DNA of 39,430 nucleotides from Oscillatoriales cyanobacterium PMM_0019 (lineage in GTDB: Bacteria; Cyanobacteriota; Cyanobacteriia; Cyanobacteriales; CASBRB01): contig CASBRB010000393.1 of NCBI GenBank assembly GCA_949127975.1, positions 1-39,430 of the forward strand, given 5' to 3'. The position numbers and the translations under genes are program-made. The notes under the pieces were generated by a model. It was not told where the DNA came from, did not search any database, and was given only the letters and a program-made list of their open reading frames with translations. This document shows positions 1 to 7,698 of the stretch, piece by piece. How positions within the stretch are numbered: the stretch's first letter is position 1; each line of letters begins with the position of its first letter.

Positions 1-34
1 AACAGAGGGAAACCCAAGGTTTTCACACCTTTTT

Positions 35-59
35 GTTGGGTTTCGTTCCTCAACCCAAC
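35..59. repeat. Hairpin repeat downstream of the response-regulator cyclase
   Basis: An 8-bp perfect inverted repeat (GTTGGGTT at 35-42, AACCCAAC at 52-59) with a 9-base loop lies about 55 bases past the stop of the minus-strand cyclase gene. It may act as a terminator or be one copy of a dispersed palindromic repeat. Nothing else is seen in positions 1-114. Confidence 0.4.
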
Positions 60-114
60 CTACAACGCTCAAATCCAGTCACAGTAAGTGCTTTACTCCT
101 GCTATAAGTTCTCA

Positions 115-1626
115 CTATTTCTCCGTAAATGTCCAAACGCCCTGCCAATCCTTCGGTTTACCAGACTCGATTAACTGCTTAACTCGATCGAAGTATAACA
201 AGGCAGTTTTATCATCGGGATTTGTTTCTAACATGCGTTCGAGGTATTCCTTAGCCCCTGGAAAGTCTCCTTCGCGATAATGCTCTATTGCCCGATCGAA
301 ATTAGGTTGAGTTTTAATCTTTAGTACCCTCATTTCCTCTACTTCTGCATCCAGTACCTCATATACAGCGATCGCTTCGGTTCTTCCCTTGACAATTGCC
401 CGATCGAGGAAACGAAGTTGGTATTGACTTGGGTTGCTCAAATTCTCTATTCCTTGCTCGGAAATCAGGAACGAAACCCCATAAAACTTGGTCAAACCCT
501 CCAAGCGAGAAGTCAAGTTCACATTATCAGAAAAAGCATCTCCTTGCATCCGATTTGCTTCTCCAACCATACCCACCATCATGTGACCAACGTGGACGCC
601 GATGCCCACGGCAACAGGCTTTCGACCTTCAAATACACGCTTTTTATTGTACTCTTCAACTTGTTTGAGCTTGGCAATGCCCGCTTGGATTGCGTCATCA
701 CTTCCATCCGGGAAAACAGCCATCATGCCATCGCCCAAGTATTTGACAATAAAGCCATTGTGATTGCGAATTTCTGGACTTACCCGCTTCAGATAAGCAT
801 TAACAAAGTCAAAATTCTCCTTGGGTGTCATGCCCTGAGAAATAGTAGTGAAAGAGCGAAGATCGCTAAACATCACTGCCATCACTTTACTAACGTGATC
901 CCCTAACTCAACTTCAGTAATGCTCTGTTTATGCAGGAATTTGAGATATTCGCGGGGAACAAAACGTCCATAGGCCTGCAAAAGTGCTTCTAGTTGTGTA
1001 TTTGCCACGGTTAATTCTTTTTCACGGGCTTTTACAGATGCAACCATGTTGGTAAAAATTGTTGCCAATTTTCCTAATTCGTCTTCCCTAGCGGCGACTT
1101 CATTTAAGCAATCAGGGTCGAACTTATCTTGTTCCACCGATACAGCCGCAGCCGATACTTTATCCACCTGTAGGATATACTTAGACTGACGCTCGTTTTC
1201 AGCTTTCAGTAGCCCTTCAGCTTCTTTTCGTTTGATTAAGTTATTGTAAGCCTTAGAGTGATACCGAACACGAGCAATTAACTCTACCCGATCGGGCAGT
1301 TTGACTAGATAATCATTCGCTCCCAGTTCAAATGCCTTGGCTTTAATCACCGGGTCTTCTTTACTGGAAAGTACGATTACTGGAGTATCAACGGTTGGTG
1401 AATTTTTAAAGCGCAAAAAGCGCAATAGCGTCAACCCTTCCATTTCAGGCATTACCAAGTCTTGAAGAATCACAGTCGGGTTGCAATCCTTAGCTGCATG
1501 AAAAGCTTTAGTGGGATCGCTACAGAAGTGATATTTAATATCTTTTTCTGGTGCCAACATCCGGCGAATGCTTTCACCGATGATTGCCTGATCGTCGATA
1601 AGTAAAACTGTAATTGTTTCTTCCAT
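115..1626 (-). CDS. Response regulator with class III adenylate/guanylate cyclase domain
   Basis: Predicted phosphorylation-controlled nucleotide cyclase of 503 aa, soluble. Residues 1-125 are a CheY-like receiver with the acidic pair D11/D12, acceptor D56 and K109. Residues 175-215 resemble a HAMP/coiled-coil linker (DELGKLA pattern). A cyanobacterial pre-cyclase motif RFVPREYL lies near 221. The class III cyclase domain is about 245-425, with metal-binding D255 (FSDLRSFT) and D299 (YLGDGMMAVF), K295 near the base pocket, and transition-state N370 and R374 in DNVNLTSRLE. All key catalytic residues are present, so it should be active; the substrate (ATP or GTP) is not certain. A TPR-like helix pair follows at about 443-490. 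It is divergent from a channel gene with a cyclic-nucleotide-binding domain, a likely functional partner. The start is the first ATG, just before the receiver. Confidence 0.9.
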   Translation of the reverse strand: MEETITVLLIDDQAIIGESIRRMLAPEKDIKYHFCSDPTKAFHAAKDCNPTVILQDLVMPEMEGLTLLRFLRFKNSPTVDTPVIVLSSKEDPVIKAKAFELGANDYLVKLPDRVELIARVRYHSKAYNNLIKRKEAEGLLKAENERQSKYILQVDKVSAAAVSVEQDKFDPDCLNEVAAREDELGKLATIFTNMVASVKAREKELTVANTQLEALLQAYGRFVPREYLKFLHKQSITEVELGDHVSKVMAVMFSDLRSFTTISQGMTPKENFDFVNAYLKRVSPEIRNHNGFIVKYLGDGMMAVFPDGSDDAIQAGIAKLKQVEEYNKKRVFEGRKPVAVGIGVHVGHMMVGMVGEANRMQGDAFSDNVNLTSRLEGLTKFYGVSFLISEQGIENLSNPSQYQLRFLDRAIVKGRTEAIAVYEVLDAEVEEMRVLKIKTQPNFDRAIEHYREGDFPGAKEYLERMLETNPDDKTALLYFDRVKQLIESGKPKDWQGVWTFTEK

Positions 1627-2192
1627 AACCAGTTTAGCTTCCTTTTGAGACTAAATGGACACTCTTCCCTTTACCCTATTCCCTAACCTCTACCTCTGTG
1701 CCATATCCAGGGTAGGGACGAAGTTTTCTGGTGAAAACAGCAAAGCCTGCCCCCTACGGCTTTCTCAGCCTCCATGTCGGCGTTGAGGGAGAGCAAATTG
1801 TTCGATCTGCTACTTTCTGAACTCTTGTAGTCACTGATAACACCCTATTGACATAAGCTTCGCTTCCAGCTTTGCCAAAATGATTGTAGCGAAAATACGG
1901 TTGAACAGTGGTAGTGTGAAGTGATAAGATTTTAGCATTAGTCGCGCTACCTTGAGCGACCTATACCCTGGAATCCCACTAAGATGGGGTTTCTGGCAGG
2001 TAAGAGCAACGCCTGCCGTTAGGTCTGTGTAGAAGTGCCTAGCGCTATCGTCAGGCAACAAGTGCAGACGATCGCCTAAAAACCAGGCTAGTTTCAAGGC
2101 TATTATATGATCGGTGCTAGTAAGTAACTACCGCTTAATTGCTAAAAATCGATAGAGAAATTTTGGTGTCTAGGGTTAATCACTAAAAAAAT
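1627..2192. promoter_or_regulatory. 566-bp divergent intergenic region between cyclase and channel
   Basis: No convincing gene is seen. Promoters for both divergent genes should lie here, but no clear -35/-10 pair or CRP-type palindrome (TGTGA-N6-TCACA) was found. It holds small inverted repeats: GTTTTC/GAAAAC at about 1723-1738 and GGCAGG/CCTGCC around 1995-2018. These look like degenerate repeats rather than a defined regulator site. Confidence 0.35.
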
Positions 2193-3656
2193 ATGACGAC
2201 GACTGTGACTGTAGGACCACTGCAAAGATTCTGGACTAACTTATCTGGCTTGTTCACAGCCAAGCTATTTGAGATCGGGGATAAAGAGATTTCTTTTTCT
2301 TTTCTCGTCGAGCTGTTTTTATCGCTGATAATTGCTTATTTTCTTGCTCGCGCTATCAAGCAGCTGATTAAAAATTTCATGTCAAATCGGCTGAAAATGG
2401 AGCGCGGCACTGTCGAGTCGCTATCCTCCATTATCGGCTATGTTATAACAGGATTAGCGCTTTTTATTGTTCTGCAAATTTTTGGGATCGGTCTTAGCTC
2501 TCTAACAATTTTTGCTGGGGCGATCGGGATCGGGTTTGGAATTGGTTTGCAAGACCTAGCCAGCAACTTTATCAGCGGCATCACTATTCTATTGGAACGA
2601 CCGATTAAAGTGGGAGACTATATTAGAATCGCTGATGTAGAGGGCTCGGTTATCAGTATTTCCATCCGTGCTACAGTCCTGGAGTCAAATGATGGGATTT
2701 TTGCAATTGTTCCCAATAAAGCGTTCCTGGAAAATAATATCATAAACTGGAACTATAAAGATAAAAAAGGTTGCCTTCACATTCCAATTGACCTTCCCGA
2801 TGACAGCGATCCTCTCGTAGTTGCCGAGGCACTTATAGCGGCTGCCCGCAGAGACCCCAGAGTTTTAGGGTCACCCGCTCCCAATATTGAGTTTAAGGGC
2901 TTCAAAGAGGGGATGGATTTTGAACTTTTAGTTTGGATTGAGGATATGCAGCTCCGGGACGAAATTTCCAGCGATGTATATTTTATGATTGAGGAAGAAT
3001 TGCGTTCCAGAGGAGTCAAACGCAGCATTCCTCGGAGGAAGTTGTATATTGACAACTTAAGCGAATTGGGAATTCGGGTGCAAATGTTATCAACAGCAAC
3101 GGGTAATGGCCATGTTTTGGCAGCAGGAGAGGTGGCTACCGATTCCCAAGCAGATGCTAAACCTTTGGCACTAGGGGATGTATTGCGGAAAATCAGCTAC
3201 TTTTCCAACTGTAGCGATATAGAATTGCGGCAGATAATTCTTCAGGGATATCGAAAAGTATTAAGACCAGAGGCGGTAATCTGCCGAGAAAACGACCCAG
3301 GAGATTCGTTCTACATTATTCTATCTGGGGAAGTGGAAGTTTTCGTCGAATCCATTAACAAACGGGTAGCAGTGCGAACTGGTGGAGAGTTTATCGGAGA
3401 GATGTCTTTGCTGATGGGGACACCCCGCACCGCGATGCTTCGCACTTTGACAGAAACAGTTTTATTTGTGGTAGATCGGGATAATCTAAAAGGACTCCTG
3501 GCAAAATTCCCAAACTTAGCTGACAAAATTTCTGAAGAATTGTCCAGTCGTCAAGATACACTAGAACGGTTGGGAATAAAAATAACTTCAGCAAGTGAAG
3601 AGGAAACTCCCTTTAACCAAATCCGCAACCGGATTAGATCCTTATTTGGGATTTAA
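2193..3656 (+). CDS. MscS-family channel with C-terminal cyclic-nucleotide-binding domain (bCNG type)
   Basis: Inner-membrane channel of 487 aa, of the kind described as bacterial cyclic-nucleotide-gated channels in the MscS superfamily. Hydrophobic segments lie at about 36-57, 78-98 and 101-135. The last is the Gly/Ala-rich pore helix, running into LLERPIKVGDYI, the start of the MscS beta domain. The MscS C-terminal alpha/beta part runs to about 290. The CNBD is about 328-440, with a good phosphate-binding cassette: E403 (FIGEMSLL) and R412 (GTPRTAM), the residues that contact ribose and cyclic phosphate in the CAP family. Cyclic-nucleotide binding is therefore expected. It is divergent from a cyclase gene and followed after 54 bases by an HD-domain protein on the same strand. 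ATG start at 2193; an alternative start is not needed because the first helix is complete. Confidence 0.9.
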   Translation: MTTTVTVGPLQRFWTNLSGLFTAKLFEIGDKEISFSFLVELFLSLIIAYFLARAIKQLIKNFMSNRLKMERGTVESLSSIIGYVITGLALFIVLQIFGIGLSSLTIFAGAIGIGFGIGLQDLASNFISGITILLERPIKVGDYIRIADVEGSVISISIRATVLESNDGIFAIVPNKAFLENNIINWNYKDKKGCLHIPIDLPDDSDPLVVAEALIAAARRDPRVLGSPAPNIEFKGFKEGMDFELLVWIEDMQLRDEISSDVYFMIEEELRSRGVKRSIPRRKLYIDNLSELGIRVQMLSTATGNGHVLAAGEVATDSQADAKPLALGDVLRKISYFSNCSDIELRQIILQGYRKVLRPEAVICRENDPGDSFYIILSGEVEVFVESINKRVAVRTGGEFIGEMSLLMGTPRTAMLRTLTETVLFVVDRDNLKGLLAKFPNLADKISEELSSRQDTLERLGIKITSASEEETPFNQIRNRIRSLFGI

Positions 3657-3710
3657 AATAAGTTTAGCGATCGAGCTAAACAATTCCAACACGACTCAAG
3701 GTTTATAAAT

Positions 3711-4727
3711 ATGCACTCAACAGAAAATTACCAAGATCTACCTAGCACTTTTGCAGAAGCCATCGGCCTCGTCAACAATTTTGCTCGACAAGAAATGCAT
3801 AAAGAGAGCGAGCAAAAACAGCTTTATTATCATAATATCGAGCATATTAACGGAGTAGAGCGTCGGGCCAATCAAATTTTTCAAGCAATTAAACCCTACT
3901 GGGAGAAGTCTCTGTCAAGCGAATCAGCGCCAGATTATTTGGCAAGGATGGAATTATTGCTCAATCTCTGCGCCATTGCTCACGATATGGTGCAGGAATT
4001 TGTTCCCCAAACCCAACCCCATACGACTCGGAAAAGAGAAGCTGGCGTCAGCGAGACAGCTACAATTGACAAGCTTATGGCTTATATCAAAAACCTCAAC
4101 GAGCGGTTATCCCAGCACAATCCCCATAGTGCTGCTCTTTTTAACGATTCAGACTTACAAATTATTACAGGAGCCATTGAAGCAACAATTTGTCTGTACG
4201 ATCCTGCCGATGCTTCAATCTATCAACCGGATCTTTACAACCCCGATAAAGATGTGTCAATTGTAGCGCGGATTATTGCCCTAGCCGATATCGGTGGTTT
4301 GGGAATGGAAGGAATTGAAGCTTACAACCAAGAAGGAAGTGTTTTGTTTTTGGAGGAAAATCCCGATATTATCCCGATTATTCTAAACTCAGACCTAAAC
4401 TCCTATCCTCAAGACCTGCGGGAAAATATCAGAGAGCGTATGCTGAGAAGAGCTAAATTTCAAATCAATTTTGCTAAGGGAAGGGTGGCAAGATATCCTC
4501 GTGAAGTAGAAGGTTTACCAGCGGATGCTATACCAGTTTTAACCGAGGAAGTTTTTAAATATTTGAATCAAGAAACAATTAAAGAACTTCAATCAACAAC
4601 TCCCACGGCTGATGACACAACCTTAGAGAAATTGATTGAGTTTTTTGACTTCAGGAGTCAGGAGACAGGAGTCAGGAGACAGGAGTCAGGAGACAGCGTA
4701 ACCCCCCTGCCGAAACCAAAAATATAG
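3711..4727 (+). CDS. HD-fold metal-dependent phosphohydrolase, candidate phosphodiesterase
   Basis: Soluble 338-aa protein with an HD-type metal site: H41 and H45 in YHNIEHINGV, H91-D92 in AIAHDMVQE, and D193 in IALADIGG. The YHN-x2-H pattern before HD resembles class I cyclic-nucleotide phosphodiesterases, but it also occurs in other HD hydrolases. The substrate is therefore inferred only from context: it lies 54 bases downstream of a cyclic-nucleotide-binding channel and near a cyclase. The last 25 residues (from about 314) are encoded by a heptamer tandem repeat plus read-through sequence, giving a low-complexity RSQETGVRRQESGDS tail. This was probably added by repeat invasion of the original stop region. 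An AT-rich lead with weak ribosome-binding signal precedes the ATG at 3711. Confidence 0.75.
   Translation: MHSTENYQDLPSTFAEAIGLVNNFARQEMHKESEQKQLYYHNIEHINGVERRANQIFQAIKPYWEKSLSSESAPDYLARMELLLNLCAIAHDMVQEFVPQTQPHTTRKREAGVSETATIDKLMAYIKNLNERLSQHNPHSAALFNDSDLQIITGAIEATICLYDPADASIYQPDLYNPDKDVSIVARIIALADIGGLGMEGIEAYNQEGSVLFLEENPDIIPIILNSDLNSYPQDLRENIRERMLRRAKFQINFAKGRVARYPREVEGLPADAIPVLTEEVFKYLNQETIKELQSTTPTADDTTLEKLIEFFDFRSQETGVRRQESGDSVTPLPKPKI
4652..4696. repeat. Heptamer tandem repeat (CAGGAGT/CAGGAGA), six units, inside the HD gene
   Basis: Six alternating units of CAGGAGT and CAGGAGA with a partial seventh. The array is in the coding region of the HD-domain gene and translates into its C-terminal tail. 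The same heptamer family occurs at 4783-4824, 15635-15753 and 34711-34724. Confidence 0.9.
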
Positions 4728-4782
4728 CAGCATCCTCCGCGCCGCAATGGGATTAAAAAAATTAACTCAAATGGGTAATCAT

Positions 4783-4826
<44 letters not shown>

Positions 4827-4834
4827 TTGCTCCC

Positions 4835-4863
4835 TAGGGGCAACCACAGGGGGATTGCCCCTA
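4835..4863. terminator. Hairpin between convergent genes
   Basis: A 9-bp perfect inverted repeat (TAGGGGCAA at 4835-4843, TTGCCCCTA at 4855-4863) with an 11-base loop lies between convergent genes ending at 4727 and 4906. It may serve as a bidirectional terminator. There is no T-tract, so it could equally be a dispersed palindromic repeat. Confidence 0.4.
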
Positions 4864-4905
4864 CGAACCGCTATATGTAGAGGCAGTGCGTAAGTCCTGT
4901 TAAGT

Positions 4906-5565
4906 TTAGTAAGTAGCACCTCGATATTTTCTTTTGGGTGCTTTTTTAGTAGCTGAAGATGAGTTGTCTGGTGGTTCAGGACTGCCAGTATCTGGCAAGC
5001 TTGGGGATTGAAAATCACCCTGAGCTTGAGTTACTTCAATTCTTGGGGTATTATTCCCTGGCGTAATGCTCAAAGAAGCCAGATTGCCAGATTCAATTTC
5101 TCTCTTTAGTACCATCAACTTGGAAACTAGCAGCTCTTTCTGGAGTGGCGGGTGAGATGGTACTGCTGCCAGTAGACGTTTGACCCCAACAATCACCCCA
5201 ACAGCTAGATTTTCTAGTTGGAAGGCTGGCAATAAATCGTAGGCACCATAATCAATGATTGCCTGACGTTCAGGCTGGTAAACATCTTGAAACCTACTGA
5301 GCAAAATAATTTTTAAGCCTGGATAGTGCTGACGACACCACTGGCAAAAAATTTCAGGATTAAAGGAAGGTAATTGCCGATCGAGCAGCAAAACATCCGG
5401 TAATGGCGTACCCCCTTGCTGAATTCTGATTAAAGTTTGAGTCGGGTCTGTTTCTGGAGAAACCGCCATCACTGAAATTTCTTGGGACTCTAGGACTTGC
5501 TGCCAGATCGCCCTCTGAATTTGTGAGGCTTGGATAATCAAAACGAGTGTACTTGAGTTAGCCAT
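4906..5565 (-). CDS. Degenerate receiver-domain protein next to amt
   Basis: 219-aa protein whose first 125 residues have a CheY-like pattern. The phospho-acceptor region VLLLDRQLPS is kept. The N-terminal acidic pair is replaced (VLIIQASQIQR), and the conserved Lys after beta-5 is missing (AYDLLPAF). Normal aspartyl phosphorylation is thus doubtful, and this may be a pseudo-receiver working by protein contact. The C-terminal part (about 165-219) is Ser/Pro-rich, ends in a basic tail (KKAPKRKYRG) and looks disordered. It follows the ammonium transporter by 33 bases on the same strand, so co-transcription and a role linked to ammonium uptake or nitrogen signalling are plausible but unproven. 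Confidence 0.75.
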   Translation of the reverse strand: MANSSTLVLIIQASQIQRAIWQQVLESQEISVMAVSPETDPTQTLIRIQQGGTPLPDVLLLDRQLPSFNPEIFCQWCRQHYPGLKIILLSRFQDVYQPERQAIIDYGAYDLLPAFQLENLAVGVIVGVKRLLAAVPSHPPLQKELLVSKLMVLKREIESGNLASLSITPGNNTPRIEVTQAQGDFQSPSLPDTGSPEPPDNSSSATKKAPKRKYRGATY

Positions 5566-5598
5566 AGAACAAAGTTAGCCGTAGTTAATGTTTCCTGA

Positions 5599-7071
5599 CT
5601 ATCTAATTGGTACTCCAGCCGGTTCACTATCATCACTATCTTCTTCTTGATCAAGTAGATGGTCGATTGGGTAGACATCCGGCCAAACTGATGCACCATG
5701 TTCATATACATCAATACCTAAAACATCACCTTTAGGATTAACCCGCAGCTTACCGATCGCTTTCAGTAAACTGAACATCATCCAGGAAAAGATGATGGTG
5801 AAAATTACAATTGAGGTGAGACCAATTGCCTGGATGCCAAACAAATCAAAGCCTCCGCCTAGGAACAGTCCTGCCTTTTTATTCAGTGTTAATTCTGGCT
5901 GACCGAAAAGGCCGATCGCTATTATCCCTAGCATGCCACAGCAACCATGTACAGCGAATGCACCCACTGGGTCATCAATTCTAAATCCTTCAATTATATC
6001 CACTGCCACGATCGCTAACACACCCGCCACCGAGCCTATGAGAACCGCAGCCCAAGGCATCACAAAAGCGCAACCACCAGTGATGGCAACTAGCCCTGCC
6101 AGGGAACCATTGAGCCCGCAGAATAAGTGCCATTTGCGGATACGAAAGAATATGTACAACAGAGCCGACAGCGATCCTGCTCCCGCGGCTAGAGTGGTGT
6201 TGACTGTCACCAGACTCATTAATCCAGGGTTGCTCGTCCCCAATGTCGAACCTGGGTTAAAGCCAAACCAGCCGAACCACAGAATCATGGTGCCTATTGT
6301 CGCCAGGCTCAAATTACTCGCTGGCGGTGGCTGATCCCAAATCCGATTTGGACGCGGTCCCAACAAGTAGGCACCCACCAAAGATGTGAAACCGCCAACT
6401 GTGTGTACTACAGAACTGCCAGCGAAGTCGTGGTAGCCCATTTTTGCCAGCCAACCGCCACTGTTCCACGCCCAATGGACAATAATCGGATAGCTAATCG
6501 CACCCATGATGGTACTGTAGATTAGGTCGCCAGCGAAATTCGTCCTTTCAGCCATTGAGCCAGTAGTGATAGCGCTCGCAGTGGCAGCAAAGGCAAACTG
6601 GAAAAAGAACAGCGTCAAGGTGGTAATACCTGCCGTCGAGCCGCCAGCACCCATTGCATAATTGATAGTGCCGTCTTGGAGGATAAAGGCATTACTCAGA
6701 AAGAAGTTATCTGTGCCAATCAGCCCACCAGCACTCGTGCCAAAGGCAATACCAAAGCCCACTGCCCACCAAGCAATAATAGTGACGCCAGCGTCTATGA
6801 AGTTTTCTATTAATATATTCACCACACCCGTCTGTCGCACCAAACCAGCTTCTAACATGGCAAAGCCCGTTTGCATGAAGAATACCAGGAAGCCTGTAAG
6901 CAATACCCAGACAGTGTCGATCGAAACTTGAAGCTTTACTGTTGTCTGCGCCAAGGATTCCAAGGTTGGTTGGTTTGCCGCTTGGACAACCGTCTGACCA
7001 AATACTGCTAGCACCACTGAGCCTATAGCCAGTGCTAGCAATCGCTGCCATAGGCGATTTCGCTTATTCAT
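5599..7071 (-). CDS. amt: Ammonium transporter (Amt/MEP/Rh family)
   Basis: 490-aa inner-membrane ammonium channel/transporter with about 11 hydrophobic helices after an N-terminal signal-like segment (ending near VQAANQ). Family landmarks are the outer-site DFAGSSVVH with the first pore His in VVHTVGG, the second pore His in FAVHGCCGMLG, and the GFAMLEAGLVR stretch in the first helices. A charged cytosolic tail ends in EEDSDDSEPAG; in Amt proteins this region is where PII (GlnK) proteins bind, but no glnK lies here. Instead a degenerate receiver gene follows. AGGGTG just before ATG 7071 gives a reasonable ribosome-binding site. A probable NtcA-type promoter lies about 310-350 bases upstream, consistent with induction under nitrogen limitation. 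Confidence 0.95.
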   Translation of the reverse strand: MNKRNRLWQRLLALAIGSVVLAVFGQTVVQAANQPTLESLAQTTVKLQVSIDTVWVLLTGFLVFFMQTGFAMLEAGLVRQTGVVNILIENFIDAGVTIIAWWAVGFGIAFGTSAGGLIGTDNFFLSNAFILQDGTINYAMGAGGSTAGITTLTLFFFQFAFAATASAITTGSMAERTNFAGDLIYSTIMGAISYPIIVHWAWNSGGWLAKMGYHDFAGSSVVHTVGGFTSLVGAYLLGPRPNRIWDQPPPASNLSLATIGTMILWFGWFGFNPGSTLGTSNPGLMSLVTVNTTLAAGAGSLSALLYIFFRIRKWHLFCGLNGSLAGLVAITGGCAFVMPWAAVLIGSVAGVLAIVAVDIIEGFRIDDPVGAFAVHGCCGMLGIIAIGLFGQPELTLNKKAGLFLGGGFDLFGIQAIGLTSIVIFTIIFSWMMFSLLKAIGKLRVNPKGDVLGIDVYEHGASVWPDVYPIDHLLDQEEDSDDSEPAGVPIR

Positions 7072-7227
7072 TCTACACCCTAATTTAATAAAAACTTAAG
7101 TTTTCCTCTTATCTTGTCTTATCTTGCACCATTTTTAACATTGAGTCGGCAGAGCCGACCGATCTCTTTCCTAGGCTGAGCCTGGAAACGAAGATATTTT
7201 TTTTACCATAAATTAGTATGTATACTG

Positions 7228-7268
7228 CGCACGATCGCAATCCGACTGTTATCGTTAGGGATCGTGCG
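7228..7268. promoter_or_regulatory. Inverted repeat in the predicted amt leader
   Basis: A 9-bp perfect inverted repeat (CGCACGATC at 7228-7236, GATCGTGCG at 7260-7268) with a 23-base loop sits in the long untranslated region between the NtcA-like promoter and amt. Smaller hairpins (GTCGGC/GCCGAC near 7145-7159) lie closer to the gene. They could form leader RNA structure; function unknown. Confidence 0.4.
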
Positions 7269-7380
7269 TATGGCGACCGTGTTGGACATCCACCGATTTC
7301 TTGACCTACACATGCATCCCCATCACCTCTTCCCCAGTAGCCCCTAAAAGCACTATTTATGACCCCTTGGAGTATATATA

Positions 7381-7423
7381 AGTTTAACCATCTTTGTAGC
7401 CGATTTTTTGTATCAATAACTAC
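7381..7423 (-). promoter_or_regulatory. Probable NtcA-activated promoter for amt
   Basis: A perfect NtcA consensus GTA-N8-TAC occurs at 7410-7423. Read on the minus strand, it is followed after 23 bases by TAAACT (7381-7386), matching the TA-N3-T -10 element. The usual NtcA class II spacing is about 22-23. Transcription would start near 7374 and give a leader of about 300 bases before amt. The box is palindromic and could also affect the plus-strand chemotaxis operon starting at 7699. Confidence 0.6.
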
Positions 7424-7698
7424 AGTCTACGGTAATTATAAAATTAAATTTTCGTCAATAATGTATAAAATTATGTAATCAACGCCCCCCAAAAAAAATT
7501 AATCAATTTATAAAAACGATAAATGTATCTTAGAATACAAAAATGCTGTTTATTTTTAAGGTATGATCGAGTAAGTGGGCAAATATTAAGGATTTTTAAA
7601 ATTCTTGTTTGCTAAGTAAGATTTAACTATTTAATTAAGTTAGATAGCAGTTTTTTTTTAATTTGTTGATTTTAACCGCTAGTAAGACTGGTGCATCG
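7424..7698 (+). promoter_or_regulatory. AT-rich upstream region of the chemotaxis operon
   Basis: No gene is seen. The stretch is strongly AT-rich. TATGAT at 7562-7567 is a possible -10 hexamer for the plus-strand operon, but no convincing -35 is visible, so the start site is uncertain. The operon could also use an alternative sigma factor. Confidence 0.3.

Noticed and set aside
418-906. 162-codon plus-strand frame inside the cyclase
   Set aside because: Antisense shadow of a gene with all catalytic motifs on the minus strand.
1831-2097. 88-codon open frame on the minus strand between cyclase and channel
   Set aside because: No domain, no good start signal, composition like the surrounding repeat-derived non-coding DNA.
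7072-7380. Glutamine riboswitch in the amt leader
   Set aside because: The expected conserved bases of the glnA-type motif were not found on the minus strand.
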